From NCBI GenBank assembly GCA_029547225.1, contig JAKPPS010000040.1, forward strand, positions 1 to 42,795: a stretch of DNA of 42,795 bases, written 5' to 3'. The notes beneath the pieces were generated by a model. It did not search any database. It was not told the origin of the DNA and saw only the letters and a program-made list of their open reading frames with translations. The stretch is from a bacterium (GTDB lineage: Bacteria; Patescibacteriota; Dojkabacteria; SC72; WJKH01). The number at the start of each line of letters is the position of its first letter. Positions within the stretch are counted from its first letter, which is position 1. Positions 25,198 to 33,207 of this stretch are shown here, piece after piece. The position numbers were made by a program, and so were the translations under genes.

Positions 25198-25952
25198 GCT
25201 TCACTTACTGCTAATTTGGTTAAATCTAAAATCTCTTGTGTATTTAGAGGAATCAGCTTTATCTTTGTCTGTTCTAACAATCTCCCAAACGAATTTTCTT
25301 CTTCATCAAGCTTCTGTTTTGCGTCATCTAAACCTTTAGCATAGGTTGTGAGAACAATGAAAAAGCTTCGTTCCATTGTCTGAGTTAAGTCTTGGTATTC
25401 AAGTAAATACTCTCTACATCTCTTTTGAAGAACTCCGTTCAAATTGCGATATCTCTCGATTTCTTTATCAATACTCTTGTCCTTCGTTGAAAATCTTTGG
25501 ATTGTTAAAATTTGAACAGGATATTTCAAAGCAAATAAAGCTTGTTGAAGATACTTCTTGAAGGCAAATATCTCCTCCTCACTACTCATAGAAAGATTGA
25601 TTGGTTCTATTCTAAATACCTTTGAATATTGGACATCTGACACGATAACGATTCCCTCTGAAATATCTTTACCTATGACAATCCTCTGCTTTCTTGGGTT
25701 AAGAAGAAATTTGAAAGTATCAATAATATAGATGTGAAGAGGTCGTCCATGTACATCAAAAAGAAAAGGAATTAAGCATAACGCTATGAATAGTTCTCCA
25801 AGTATTTTCTGGTCTACTGTACGAAATATATCTGTTGTCCAAACAAGCAAAGACAAGCCTATTCCTATAAGTAATAGAAAATTCCTTCTGTTCAATACAA
25901 CAGAGAAGAAGCCTGTTTCTTTATTCAGTTTTGGAGGAACTATTTCCTGCAT
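25194..25952 (-). CDS. PrgI-family protein with extra VirB4-N-like C-terminal domain
   Basis: A 252-residue protein. The N-terminal ~90 residues have the PrgI/VirB3-like form: a short start (VPPKLNKETGFFSVVLNRRNFLL), two hydrophobic segments (about 28-42 and 50-66), then the family's RPLHIYIIDTFKFLLNPRK. PrgI proteins are normally about 110-140 residues. The extra C-terminal part (about 95-252) resembles the N-terminal domain of VirB4 ATPases: RIEPINLSM, then FKKYLQQALFALKYPVQILTIQRF and a coiled coil. The downstream VirB4 protein has its own N-domain, so this is an extra copy or a related domain. It overlaps the VirB6-like gene by 32 bases. Confidence 0.82.
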   Translation of the reverse strand: MQEIVPPKLNKETGFFSVVLNRRNFLLLIGIGLSLLVWTTDIFRTVDQKILGELFIALCLIPFLFDVHGRPLHIYIIDTFKFLLNPRKQRIVIGKDISEGIVIVSDVQYSKVFRIEPINLSMSSEEEIFAFKKYLQQALFALKYPVQILTIQRFSTKDKSIDKEIERYRNLNGVLQKRCREYLLEYQDLTQTMERSFFIVLTTYAKGLDDAKQKLDEEENSFGRLLEQTKIKLIPLNTQEILDLTKLAVSEA

Positions 25953-27972
25953 CTTTTTTTATTGGTTTAATCTGAAAATATTTAGTAACTGGCTTTTGCC
26001 CTGATACTTTATCTTGAATCTTTACAGTATTAATTCCTTGTATTTGGAAATACCCTTTATCAAAGGCTGTACTTAGAATATCCATTCTATTCTGAGGATT
26101 TTGAATATACTGTTGTATCTGTTTTTGATTCATTACTCCATCAAGAACCTGATTTTTTGAATACCATTCGGAGAGATGATTCCAATGCTTTTCGTTATCC
26201 GAATCAAATGTTCTTCCTCGTATGATTTCTGTTGGCTTATTTGTAACTACATCTGATAAGTACTGATTAGTATTAGGATTTGAAAAACTAACTTGAGATA
26301 AATCCATTAATTGATGAATTGAAGTTGGTTTGTCTGTAAGAGGTTCACCAAGTGAAGAAGTAAAATTACTTCGAGAATACCCATTACTTACAATATTCGA
26401 ATCTTTAACAGAAATATCTTTGATTTTTTCAATGTTAGGAGTGGTAGAGTATAGTGTTTTTGGTGTTCGAATATCTTTCAAAGTCCTTCCGTTCAAAGGC
26501 TTCATGCCAATCTCCAAGAAAGCCTTCTTAGCAGTTCCTCCAGAACTAATTACTGCATTAAAACTTCCTGTTTTGCTACTACCCCCTCCAGTTTTAGCAC
26601 TAACACTTGTATCAACAGCTTTCTTTGTTGTGCTACCAAGTGGGAGTTTAGAAACAATAGCTTCTCCAAGAGCATTACCTGCTAGATTTCGTACAGATGA
26701 GGACTTACCACCAGACATTCCAGAAACAACACCTTCCTTGAGCCTTCTAGCTTGTCCTATCGTAGCTCCTGCAACAATTCCCCCTGCAAGAGAGCCACCA
26801 ACACTCCAAAGTATTCCTGAGAACTTGTTAATTATTGAAGGAATAATATTCAGAAAAGCTAAAGAACCCAAGCCCAAAATCACTTTAGGTATAGGTTCAT
26901 TTACACTCTGAATAATCTCTAGTGAAATGCCAATACCCACAAGAAAGATTGGTTGCATAAATAGAATCTTCAGGAGTTCTTCAATGTATTGTTTGAAGAA
27001 TTGACTGCCACTGGGAAGTAACCCAATGATAAAAACGATTGGGAAAAGAATCATATACAAGAGGAGATGAAAGAAACGAATTATGAATTGAAAAAGTATA
27101 GTTACAAGTAAAAATAACAGACCAACCCAAAGTATTATTTCTGCAAAGATATTTAATGTACCTTGAATACTGAATTCAAGTTTAGAATTAACTATTTGTA
27201 AGCCAAGAGCATTAAGAAGTGATTCTGACAAGGTATTACCACTTCCAACAAGAGTATTCAAAACGAACCTGTTTAGAGCATTCACCAAATCTATTGCATT
27301 GGCAAACAAAAATCTCATAGCAACCATACAGAGAACGAAAAGAAGAACATTCTTAGCAACCTCTTTTAGTAATTGAATACCTCTTAAAGAATCTTCAAGG
27401 ACTAAATATGTTCCTGTAAGTACTATTATGAGTGGAAGTAGTAGCCAAGCTACACTTTGAGAGGCATTGTAAAATTTGTTTACATGGATAGTAATATTAT
27501 TTCCTCTTACATCAAGAATCTGTCCATCACTTTTTGCAATGTTGGGCGTAAATGCAACATAATCGTCAAACAATTCCAGACCTTGCATAAGAATTTCAGA
27601 AATAGCGTCTACTATTGATTCCTGAAAGCTAGAGAAAGGATTGAATATGTCAATCTGATTTGGTGTAGTTTGCCCTCTACCAAATTCCTCTTCTGGTAAA
27701 TCAAGAACTCCTGAATCATTGGGTAACTCATTTTCAATCTGTTGTTCAATTTCTGTTTGTTTTTGAAACACAGGCTCTTGTATCTTTGACCGATATACAA
27801 AGAAGAAAGCTATCTGGAGGACGCCAATAATAATTGTTAAGATAATCCCTACGATGAAGAGCTTGTTAATTAAACGCTTTTCTTCTTTTCCTGCCTTTTT
27901 AATTTTATCTTTCATGTCTAAGGCTTGTTTTTCAATTGTTTTGTATGAATTTAAGAAGTTAAACATTTGCAA
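25921..27972 (-). CDS. VirB6/TrbL-like polytopic channel protein
   Basis: A 683-residue inner-membrane channel component. The first membrane segment is near residues 38-60, followed by an acidic linker. Six or seven more segments fall between about 170 and 420, for example AWLLLPLIIVLTGTYLVL, LLFVLCMVAMRFLF, LWVGLLFLLVTILFQF and LLLYMILFPIVFIIGLL. The C-terminal 250 residues are hydrophilic, rich in Ser, Gly, Thr and Lys, and probably cytoplasmic. No sequence motif is diagnostic, so the call rests on topology and on its place between the pilin and PrgI/VirB4 genes, where VirB6 homologues are found. The start overlaps the end of the pilin gene by 14 bases. Confidence 0.82.
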   Translation of the reverse strand: MQMFNFLNSYKTIEKQALDMKDKIKKAGKEEKRLINKLFIVGIILTIIIGVLQIAFFFVYRSKIQEPVFQKQTEIEQQIENELPNDSGVLDLPEEEFGRGQTTPNQIDIFNPFSSFQESIVDAISEILMQGLELFDDYVAFTPNIAKSDGQILDVRGNNITIHVNKFYNASQSVAWLLLPLIIVLTGTYLVLEDSLRGIQLLKEVAKNVLLFVLCMVAMRFLFANAIDLVNALNRFVLNTLVGSGNTLSESLLNALGLQIVNSKLEFSIQGTLNIFAEIILWVGLLFLLVTILFQFIIRFFHLLLYMILFPIVFIIGLLPSGSQFFKQYIEELLKILFMQPIFLVGIGISLEIIQSVNEPIPKVILGLGSLAFLNIIPSIINKFSGILWSVGGSLAGGIVAGATIGQARRLKEGVVSGMSGGKSSSVRNLAGNALGEAIVSKLPLGSTTKKAVDTSVSAKTGGGSSKTGSFNAVISSGGTAKKAFLEIGMKPLNGRTLKDIRTPKTLYSTTPNIEKIKDISVKDSNIVSNGYSRSNFTSSLGEPLTDKPTSIHQLMDLSQVSFSNPNTNQYLSDVVTNKPTEIIRGRTFDSDNEKHWNHLSEWYSKNQVLDGVMNQKQIQQYIQNPQNRMDILSTAFDKGYFQIQGINTVKIQDKVSGQKPVTKYFQIKPIKKDAGNSSSKTE

Positions 27973-28297
27973 TGTACTTGATAGCTTCTAAAATAAAATC
28001 AGGTTTGAATAAGAAGATTGCTGCAATTATTAAGATGACAACATCACGAGCAAGTTTTCCTCTAACCATCGGATTATCACCACTATTAAGTAATTCGAAA
28101 GCGTCTTTAATAATGTAAAGAATTAACACTCCAGAACCAACTCTTGTAGCTATTGTGATAACCCTTTCAATAATTGCTGAAATCTCTGCACTCGGATCAC
28201 TTTGTGCGTAAACTGTTTGCACAAAAATCATCGGTGAGATAGCAAGTGTTGTTATAGATAGAGCAAGTTGCTTTAATTTTTCTATGTTTTTCATCAT
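27959..28297 (-). CDS. VirB2/TrbC-like pilin
   Basis: A 112-residue protein with a signal peptide (hydrophobic region about 10-30, likely cut after VYA near residue 31). The mature part has two hydrophobic helices (about 46-64 and 84-105) joined by a short positively charged loop (GDNPMVRGKLAR). This is the standard design of VirB2-type pilins, which polymerise into the transfer pilus. It lies between a 44-residue membrane protein and the VirB6-like gene, a typical place. Family sequences are weakly conserved, so size, topology and context carry the call. Confidence 0.85.
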   Translation of the reverse strand: MMKNIEKLKQLALSITTLAISPMIFVQTVYAQSDPSAEISAIIERVITIATRVGSGVLILYIIKDAFELLNSGDNPMVRGKLARDVVILIIAAIFLFKPDFILEAIKYIANV

Positions 28298-28315
28298 GTT
28301 GAGTTTGTTAATAAA

Positions 28316-28450
28316 TTAGATTTCTTCATCAGACAAAGCCTCTTCTTTTTCTTTGAGCTTTTTATCTCTTTTCTCTCTGTACATACCTCGAAAGAAAATG
28401 ATTGCTACGTACACAACAAAAAGGCTTATAAATATAATTAGTGTTATCAT
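28316..28450 (-). CDS. Small membrane protein coupled to the surface adhesin gene
   Basis: A 44-residue frame with one membrane segment (MITLIIFISLFVVYVAIIFF) and a strongly charged tail ending LSDEEI. Its ATG overlaps the TGA stop of the giant surface protein (ATGA), a strong sign of translational coupling, and the pilin gene starts 18 bases after it. Topology predicts a short outer end and a charged cytoplasmic tail. It could be a CcmD-like or holin-like assembly helper, but there is no family evidence for either. Confidence 0.7.
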   Translation of the reverse strand: MITLIIFISLFVVYVAIIFFRGMYREKRDKKLKEKEEALSDEEI

Positions 28451-31400
28451 TGTTGTTTCTTCTTGCGTTTCAAAAGTAAGATTGAGATAACAGTTCCACC
28501 AACAATTAACCCAATACCAAGTACTAAAGGTAGAACAATTGATTGACCTGTTTGAGCAAGGATTACATCTCGATAAACTCCTGCATTAAAGAAATTGAAA
28601 CATCCTGAAGCGGTTAAGTACCTGACACCGTCAATTTCATAATCTTCTATGACACCATCTTTGTTTGGTGGTAATACAACAAGTTTGAACTCATCAGGAG
28701 TAGTAATATTGTCAAAACCCTCTGGCTTAAATACCTTAACCGTGAGTAATGTATGATATGGAAGTCCTGTATATTCATAATGACCATTAGAATCGGTATA
28801 AATATCTACTGAATTTTCACTCAAAGATTCTGATTCTTTCCATTTAATATTGATGTGAACATCTGAGATTCCTTTCTCTTCCTCATCGTACTTACCGTTA
28901 TTATTTGAATCTTCCCAAATAAAACCTCCAACACAACCTAAACGCTGGTCTACTCTGATAATTGCATTGTCTGTGTCTTTATCAACAAGCTCGTTCTCAG
29001 AAGCAATTTCTGAGACATTATCAATCAGTCTTTCAACATCATCAGGTGATAAAACAATCTCCGAACTTCTATTTAATCTCACCCTGAACTCTTTGACCTT
29101 CCATTCTTCTCCAACTTCTAACTCACCAATATTCCATCTAATATCAAAACCAGAGCTAGTTTCAATTACCTCTATATCGTCTGATATATCAAAAATATCT
29201 TCTAAAAGAATGATTTGGTACTGATTACCATTTACATCAGTAATAAACTTTGGAATATGGTCTTCTATGTAGGTTCCTGGGCTATGAGCATTTCCTGTAT
29301 TTCTGTATACAAGGGTATACTTAAGTATATCTCCAGAGATAGCATAGACATCACTATTTGTTCCGTATACCTCGTCTGCATCAGCACCATATTCGTCATG
29401 ACTAATATAACTTCCATTATTAGGTCTGTTATGTTGTAGTGCTGTTTCGTTGATTACATATTTTTCAATATCGTTCTTAGGTAGAGCTTCTACTGGTAAT
29501 GTATGCTCTGTTTGATTTGATGGATAGAAAGAAGTTTCTGTGATTGCTATGTTTTCAAGATTGGTAGTTCCTACTGGAAATACTGAATCAAGAACAACAT
29601 CAAAACTAAGAGTTTTACTTTCTCCCCATATACTTCTTGAATCTGGGTCATATGAACCATTAAGAATATATTGAGGTTCAGTAGTACTCCATACAACACG
29701 CCTTAACTGATTATCCCAAGCACCATCATCTGAGATATTACTTACACTCATTCTTTCTGGTACAACATCGTAAACTTCTGTGTTGTAAGCATTACCTGTT
29801 CCAATATTTCTAACATTAATTACCCAATGAACAGTCTGAGAAGGCTCAGCACTTTCAATTCCGTCATCCTTAATTATCTCAAGAATAGGGGCGTGAATAG
29901 TTGTGATTGTTGAATCACTAATAGGTGGAACTTCTTGAGTTCTAACTTCAGCAATATTATTTATTTGCGTATTATCATCAATTCCTGCATTAAATTGGAC
30001 ATCAAATGTAACCGTTCTATCTTCTCCTTGTGGTAATTCGCCGATATCCCAGACAATTTCTCCAACCAATTGTCCGTCAACCATTTTTGTTGTCAAAACT
30101 CCATCATCACTAATATTTCTGATAGATCCATATCTAATAACTTCGGAAACATTATCATGGATAGCAACAAGATGGGCATCAGCATCTCCGTTGTTTTTTA
30201 TATTAATCGAATAGGTCGATAACCTTTCGGTATTGTCTGGATGCCCACCTTGTAAGTGGTTAGAGTTAGTATTTATTTCATCACTATCGGAAACTGTTTT
30301 ATCAATTTCCATCCTAACCTCAGCAGTAATATTGGTCTGTGTAGTGTCATTAATTGGTAATGTTTGGTCTGAATCAACTGTTACTGTATTTGGTGCTTGA
30401 TATGTCCCATGAGCTAGTGGAGCTTTTACTCTAGCACGAACAGTAAATGATTCGGTTTGTTGGTTTTGTAGATTACCAACATTCCAAGTTATGGTATTTC
30501 CATTATCATTTCCTCCATCAGTATCAAGTATTTCAAGCATGTTTTCTTCATAATCATCAACAACTACTACTCCTGTTGCATTTCCACCAGTATTTCTAAC
30601 TGTAATATCGTATGTGATTTCCTCTGCTGGTCTTGAATCATTCGATTCAACTCTTGTTTCGTCATTATCAGATACAACTTTATCAACAGAGATATTAGGA
30701 GGTACATTCAAAGTAGTACTATCTGAATAAACAGTGTAGGGTAGTAGCTCGATGAAATAGTAATCACCTTGAGGATACGCATTAAAATCAGGTTGTTTAC
30801 CAGTCCAACCAGAAGGTGTTCCTAAATCAGTCCTGTTAGAAATAATTGTTCTTGTTTCAGGGTTGTAATCAAGAACCCTTGAACCTGCAATCGCAGCCTC
30901 TTCTTTGTGTCTATTGGGGTCAGTTACTCTTGCAGGAGTATTAGTAATATTGGTAGGGTAACTAGCACCCATGTTCGCATAATAAGTAAATGTTTTAGTT
31001 TCTCCTGAGCCAAAGGTTACTGTTTGATTAAAAACTTCTCCACTTGGAAGTTCGTCTATAACATTAACATTTGAGAGATTGTAGGAAGATACATTCCTTA
31101 CAGTCAAATCATACCTTATTCGTAGGTTTCCACCTCCAACAAACTCTGGTGTAGCAGTCCTAGATTGAATCTGAATAGGCTGAATTGTTACAAACGAATA
31201 TATAGTCCTACCACTTGGTGGATTACTTGAGGTATGGGCAGGATATGTACCTAAATTACCTAAAGTTACATATCTTCCACTCCTTGTCTTCCAATTACCT
31301 AAATGAAGATAAGTAATCGCACCAACAGAACCACCAGAACCAAGTCGTCCCCAATCACCATTGTTAGTATCACCTCTCGAAACAAAGAGGTATGCTTGTT

Positions 31401-31851
31401 CTGCTGTTATAGAATGACCTGAATAATTGTAAGTATAGTAACCGATATCAATCATCGTATTTGGTGGTACTGCAACTCTATCAACAACACCTCTATATCT
31501 ATGAGCGTCTGGGTATGTAATATCAGCTACATCGTAAAAGTTATGATTTTCTGGATACACACCACTTTCACCATAAACTTGAGAAGCGTCAAAAGACACA
31601 CAGTTTGCTCCAGAGCAATTATTGGGTAAGTTTCTATACGAAACAGAAGTAGCCTGTGCAAAGTAGCAATCATCTGCATCGGCTAACGGATAGAATGAAT
31701 CAGAATAAACTGGTTGTAACAATAAAAGGTTGTACACACCAGAAAATAAGAGAACGAAATTAAGAACAAAGATTTTCTTCAATATCTTTGTCTTCTTTAC
31801 TCTCTTAATAATCTTCTTGAGCAGTTGATTTTTGAAGTATTTACTTCTCAT
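28447..31851 (-). CDS. Giant sortase-anchored DUF11/SdrD-B repeat surface protein
   Basis: A 1134-residue cell-surface protein and the first gene of the transfer operon. The N-terminal 50 residues are basic, then hydrophobic, then PVYS: a long signal peptide. Residues about 220-960 hold four to five DUF11-type repeats, each with an ITYDITVRNTGG-like core and an IxWNIGEL-like end. Residues about 970-1080 form an SdrD-B-like domain with the calcium-loop motif GGFIWEDSNNNGKYD. The C-terminus has the sorting signal LAQTG (1098-1102), a membrane stretch and KRKKKQQ. It should be linked to the envelope by the sortase of the same operon. It may act as an adhesin that holds a partner or host cell during transfer. 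Confidence 0.9.
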   Translation of the reverse strand: MRSKYFKNQLLKKIIKRVKKTKILKKIFVLNFVLLFSGVYNLLLLQPVYSDSFYPLADADDCYFAQATSVSYRNLPNNCSGANCVSFDASQVYGESGVYPENHNFYDVADITYPDAHRYRGVVDRVAVPPNTMIDIGYYTYNYSGHSITAEQAYLFVSRGDTNNGDWGRLGSGGSVGAITYLHLGNWKTRSGRYVTLGNLGTYPAHTSSNPPSGRTIYSFVTIQPIQIQSRTATPEFVGGGNLRIRYDLTVRNVSSYNLSNVNVIDELPSGEVFNQTVTFGSGETKTFTYYANMGASYPTNITNTPARVTDPNRHKEEAAIAGSRVLDYNPETRTIISNRTDLGTPSGWTGKQPDFNAYPQGDYYFIELLPYTVYSDSTTLNVPPNISVDKVVSDNDETRVESNDSRPAEEITYDITVRNTGGNATGVVVVDDYEENMLEILDTDGGNDNGNTITWNVGNLQNQQTESFTVRARVKAPLAHGTYQAPNTVTVDSDQTLPINDTTQTNITAEVRMEIDKTVSDSDEINTNSNHLQGGHPDNTERLSTYSINIKNNGDADAHLVAIHDNVSEVIRYGSIRNISDDGVLTTKMVDGQLVGEIVWDIGELPQGEDRTVTFDVQFNAGIDDNTQINNIAEVRTQEVPPISDSTITTIHAPILEIIKDDGIESAEPSQTVHWVINVRNIGTGNAYNTEVYDVVPERMSVSNISDDGAWDNQLRRVVWSTTEPQYILNGSYDPDSRSIWGESKTLSFDVVLDSVFPVGTTNLENIAITETSFYPSNQTEHTLPVEALPKNDIEKYVINETALQHNRPNNGSYISHDEYGADADEVYGTNSDVYAISGDILKYTLVYRNTGNAHSPGTYIEDHIPKFITDVNGNQYQIILLEDIFDISDDIEVIETSSGFDIRWNIGELEVGEEWKVKEFRVRLNRSSEIVLSPDDVERLIDNVSEIASENELVDKDTDNAIIRVDQRLGCVGGFIWEDSNNNGKYDEEEKGISDVHINIKWKESESLSENSVDIYTDSNGHYEYTGLPYHTLLTVKVFKPEGFDNITTPDEFKLVVLPPNKDGVIEDYEIDGVRYLTASGCFNFFNAGVYRDVILAQTGQSIVLPLVLGIGLIVGGTVISILLLKRKKKQQ

Positions 31852-31886
31852 AGAATGTAAATCAAAATATTAAATAAAGCTTTCGC

Positions 31887-31935
31887 TTAAGACAGAGCTA
31901 CTCAACTGCTCAAGGTAAAAGTAGCCCTGTCTTAA
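31887..31935 (-). terminator. Long hairpin between the early genes and the transfer operon
   Basis: TTAAGACAGAGCTACT (31887-31902) pairs with AGTAGCCCTGTCTTAA (31920-31935) with one mismatch. The minus strand continues with a small AAGC-GAAA-GCTT hairpin and TTTATTT. It lies six bases past the stop of the 105-residue gene and 35 bases before the surface-protein start. It could stop or attenuate read-through into the transfer operon. Confidence 0.65.
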
Positions 31936-31941
31936 AGACCC

Positions 31942-32259
31942 TCAGAAAACCCTAATTGTATTTTGATCTAATCTTTGAGCACCAATAATCTTTTTTCTAG
32001 TTAGTCGTTTTATAGACCTTACAACCTCATCTTCATCCAACCCAAAACCTTCTGATACAACAATTCGTTTACCATCAGCTGTAAACTTATCTATACCCCA
32101 AATCAAATCGTCAATTAAGAGGTCAAAATGTTGATTTGTTTTTTCATATTTAAGAAGTATCAAAATCACACATGCAATACGAAAATCTATATCCTTCAAA
32201 TATGGACTTTTCAGTAGTATCAATTTTTCTAATCTTTTATCCAATGATTTCTTTTTCAT
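31942..32259 (-). CDS. Small hypothetical protein of the early operon, possible winged helix
   Basis: A 105-residue basic protein. The second half (about 70-105: GLDEDEVVRSIKRLTRKKIIGAQRLDQNTIRVF) looks like the recognition helix and wing of a winged helix, with no other family match. The start overlaps the upstream gene by 23 bases. It is the last of three small genes that face the repressor, the position in which ICE and phage elements keep activators or excision factors. Just past its stop is the long hairpin that separates it from the transfer operon. That it activates the transfer operon is inference. Confidence 0.65.
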   Translation of the reverse strand: MKKKSLDKRLEKLILLKSPYLKDIDFRIACVILILLKYEKTNQHFDLLIDDLIWGIDKFTADGKRIVVSEGFGLDEDEVVRSIKRLTRKKIIGAQRLDQNTIRVF

Positions 32260-32662
32260 TATCTATAAAAACTACAGAATTATGTATGTTAACGACTATT
32301 TTTGAGCCATCTTTATATTTAGAGATATGTACCTCAGGAACATCAATACCTGCTTTCCTACACGCCTTTGCCAAATTCAAAGCTCTCTCTTTAATCTTTT
32401 GAGACCTTGGGTTCAAATTTGAAACTGCCTCTATAAAGTCATCAATGTCTTTAATTTTGAAAAACCCTGCTGGTGAACTCGATTTAGAACCAATAGGTTC
32501 AAACCTTTCGTTGATTAAGTACCTAACAACATTTCGAATCTCTCGACCTGTTAGTGGAACAATCTCCATCAGCTCAGAAACCTGAATAGGATTTTCTAAG
32601 CCCTCATGTAAGAAGATTTCCTCCAATATTCTTTGTATGTATTTGTCAGCTACAGTTTTCAT
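32237..32662 (-). CDS. Small DNA-binding-type protein of the early operon
   Basis: A 141-residue protein starting at MKTVADKYI (32662). The longer frame would run through the hairpin 32690-32753 and lacks a better start. Residues about 20-65 (IQVSELMEIVPLTGREIRNVVRYLINERFEPIGS) have the shape of a winged helix-turn-helix. The C-terminal part has the motif RKAGIDVPEVHISKYKDGSK. The family is unknown to me. It is the second gene behind the repressor-controlled promoter and overlaps the third gene by 23 bases. It could be a transfer activator or excision-related factor. Confidence 0.65.
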   Translation of the reverse strand: MKTVADKYIQRILEEIFLHEGLENPIQVSELMEIVPLTGREIRNVVRYLINERFEPIGSKSSSPAGFFKIKDIDDFIEAVSNLNPRSQKIKERALNLAKACRKAGIDVPEVHISKYKDGSKIVVNIHNSVVFIDNEKEIIG

Positions 32663-32689
32663 ATTTATCTTTGTATTTTTAAGACACAA

Positions 32690-32753
32690 AAGGCTATGCT
32701 TTACATTGAGATGAATCATCTGAGGGGGCGATTTCCTCAGAAAGCATAGCCTT
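32690..32753 (-). promoter_or_regulatory. Long hairpin overlapping a stop codon
   Basis: AAGGCTATGCTTT (32690-32702) pairs perfectly with AAAGCATAGCCTT (32741-32753). Inside, CTGAGG pairs with CCTCAG and GATGATTCATC is a further self-complement. The stop codon of the first early gene lies inside the 3' arm as transcribed, and the RNA continues TTTTGTGTC. It may be an attenuator between genes one and two. Confidence 0.6.
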
Positions 32754-32987
32754 GTCTACCTTAAATCTTTTCAATTTATTCTCTTCTAATTGTTGTTGTG
32801 CCAATCTGCCTGCAATCGTTAAATGAACCTCAATAAGAGGTTTAGCTGTCATCGCAACAGATAAAAGCTGTTTATCTGAGTAGTTCCTGAAAGCTGGAAA
32901 AGCACCTTGTGATATTCTTTCCTTGATAAAGCTAAATACTTCATCCAAGGTAACCTGTGTGAATTTGAATTGACTACTCAAGTCCAT
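32694..32987 (-). CDS. First early gene, small hypothetical protein
   Basis: A 97-residue soluble protein (MDLSSQFKFTQ at the start, PSDDSSQCKA at the end) that I do not recognise. It is helical by composition, with FSFIKERISQGAFPAFRNYSDKQLLSVAMTAKPLIE as the most conserved-looking part. Its promoter (33045-33073) is strong and overlaps a GTTATCA operator, so it should be the first gene released when the repressor is removed. In comparable elements that place belongs to an excisionase or activator. Its 3' end forms part of a 13-base-pair hairpin. Confidence 0.65.
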   Translation of the reverse strand: MDLSSQFKFTQVTLDEVFSFIKERISQGAFPAFRNYSDKQLLSVAMTAKPLIEVHLTIAGRLAQQQLEENKLKRFKVDKAMLSEEIAPSDDSSQCKA

Positions 32988-33044
32988 ATGTTTTTTCTTT
33001 ATGTATAATACCCTTGAGCAGTCTGATACATTTCAGTTATCAAT

Positions 33045-33073
33045 AATATACATATGAGTTATCAGAATGTCAA
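33045..33073 (-). promoter_or_regulatory. Promoter of the early operon
   Basis: TTGACA (33073-33068) and TATATT (33050-33045) are separated by 17 bases on the minus strand. One operator copy (33058-33064) lies in the spacer, so repressor binding should block it. The start codon at 32987 is about 50 bases downstream. Confidence 0.75.
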
Positions 33074-33138
33074 GTAAAATGTATCAGAATTTTTCAAAAT
33101 CTGTAATGTCGTCCGATGATGTACATATTTTGATAACA

Positions 33139-33168
33139 TTGACACAGATGTTCATCAAGTGATACAAT
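33139..33168 (+). promoter_or_regulatory. Promoter of the repressor gene
   Basis: TTGACA (33139-33144) and TACAAT (33163-33168) are 18 bases apart. The operator TGATAAC lies just upstream of the -35 box and a partial copy just after the start point, allowing self-control by the repressor. Confidence 0.75.
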
Positions 33169-33207
33169 GCTATACAGATAACTAACTATATATATAAAAA
33201 CATTGAG

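Larger units (their letters stand above)
33023..33182. promoter_or_regulatory. Operator array of the immunity region
   Basis: GTTATCA occurs at 33036-33042 and 33058-33064, its complement TGATAAC at 33131-33137, and a partial copy GATAAC at 33177-33182. A second perfect inverted repeat, CTGATACATTT (33023-33033) with AAATGTATCAG (33077-33087), brackets the minus-strand promoter. The sites overlap or flank both divergent promoters, as expected for binding by the adjacent XRE repressor. Confidence 0.65.

Noticed and set aside
26330-26911. 193-residue plus-strand open frame inside the VirB6-like gene
   Set aside because: Antisense of the Gly/Ser-rich cytoplasmic tail; low-complexity Leu/Pro composition, no start signal and no family match.
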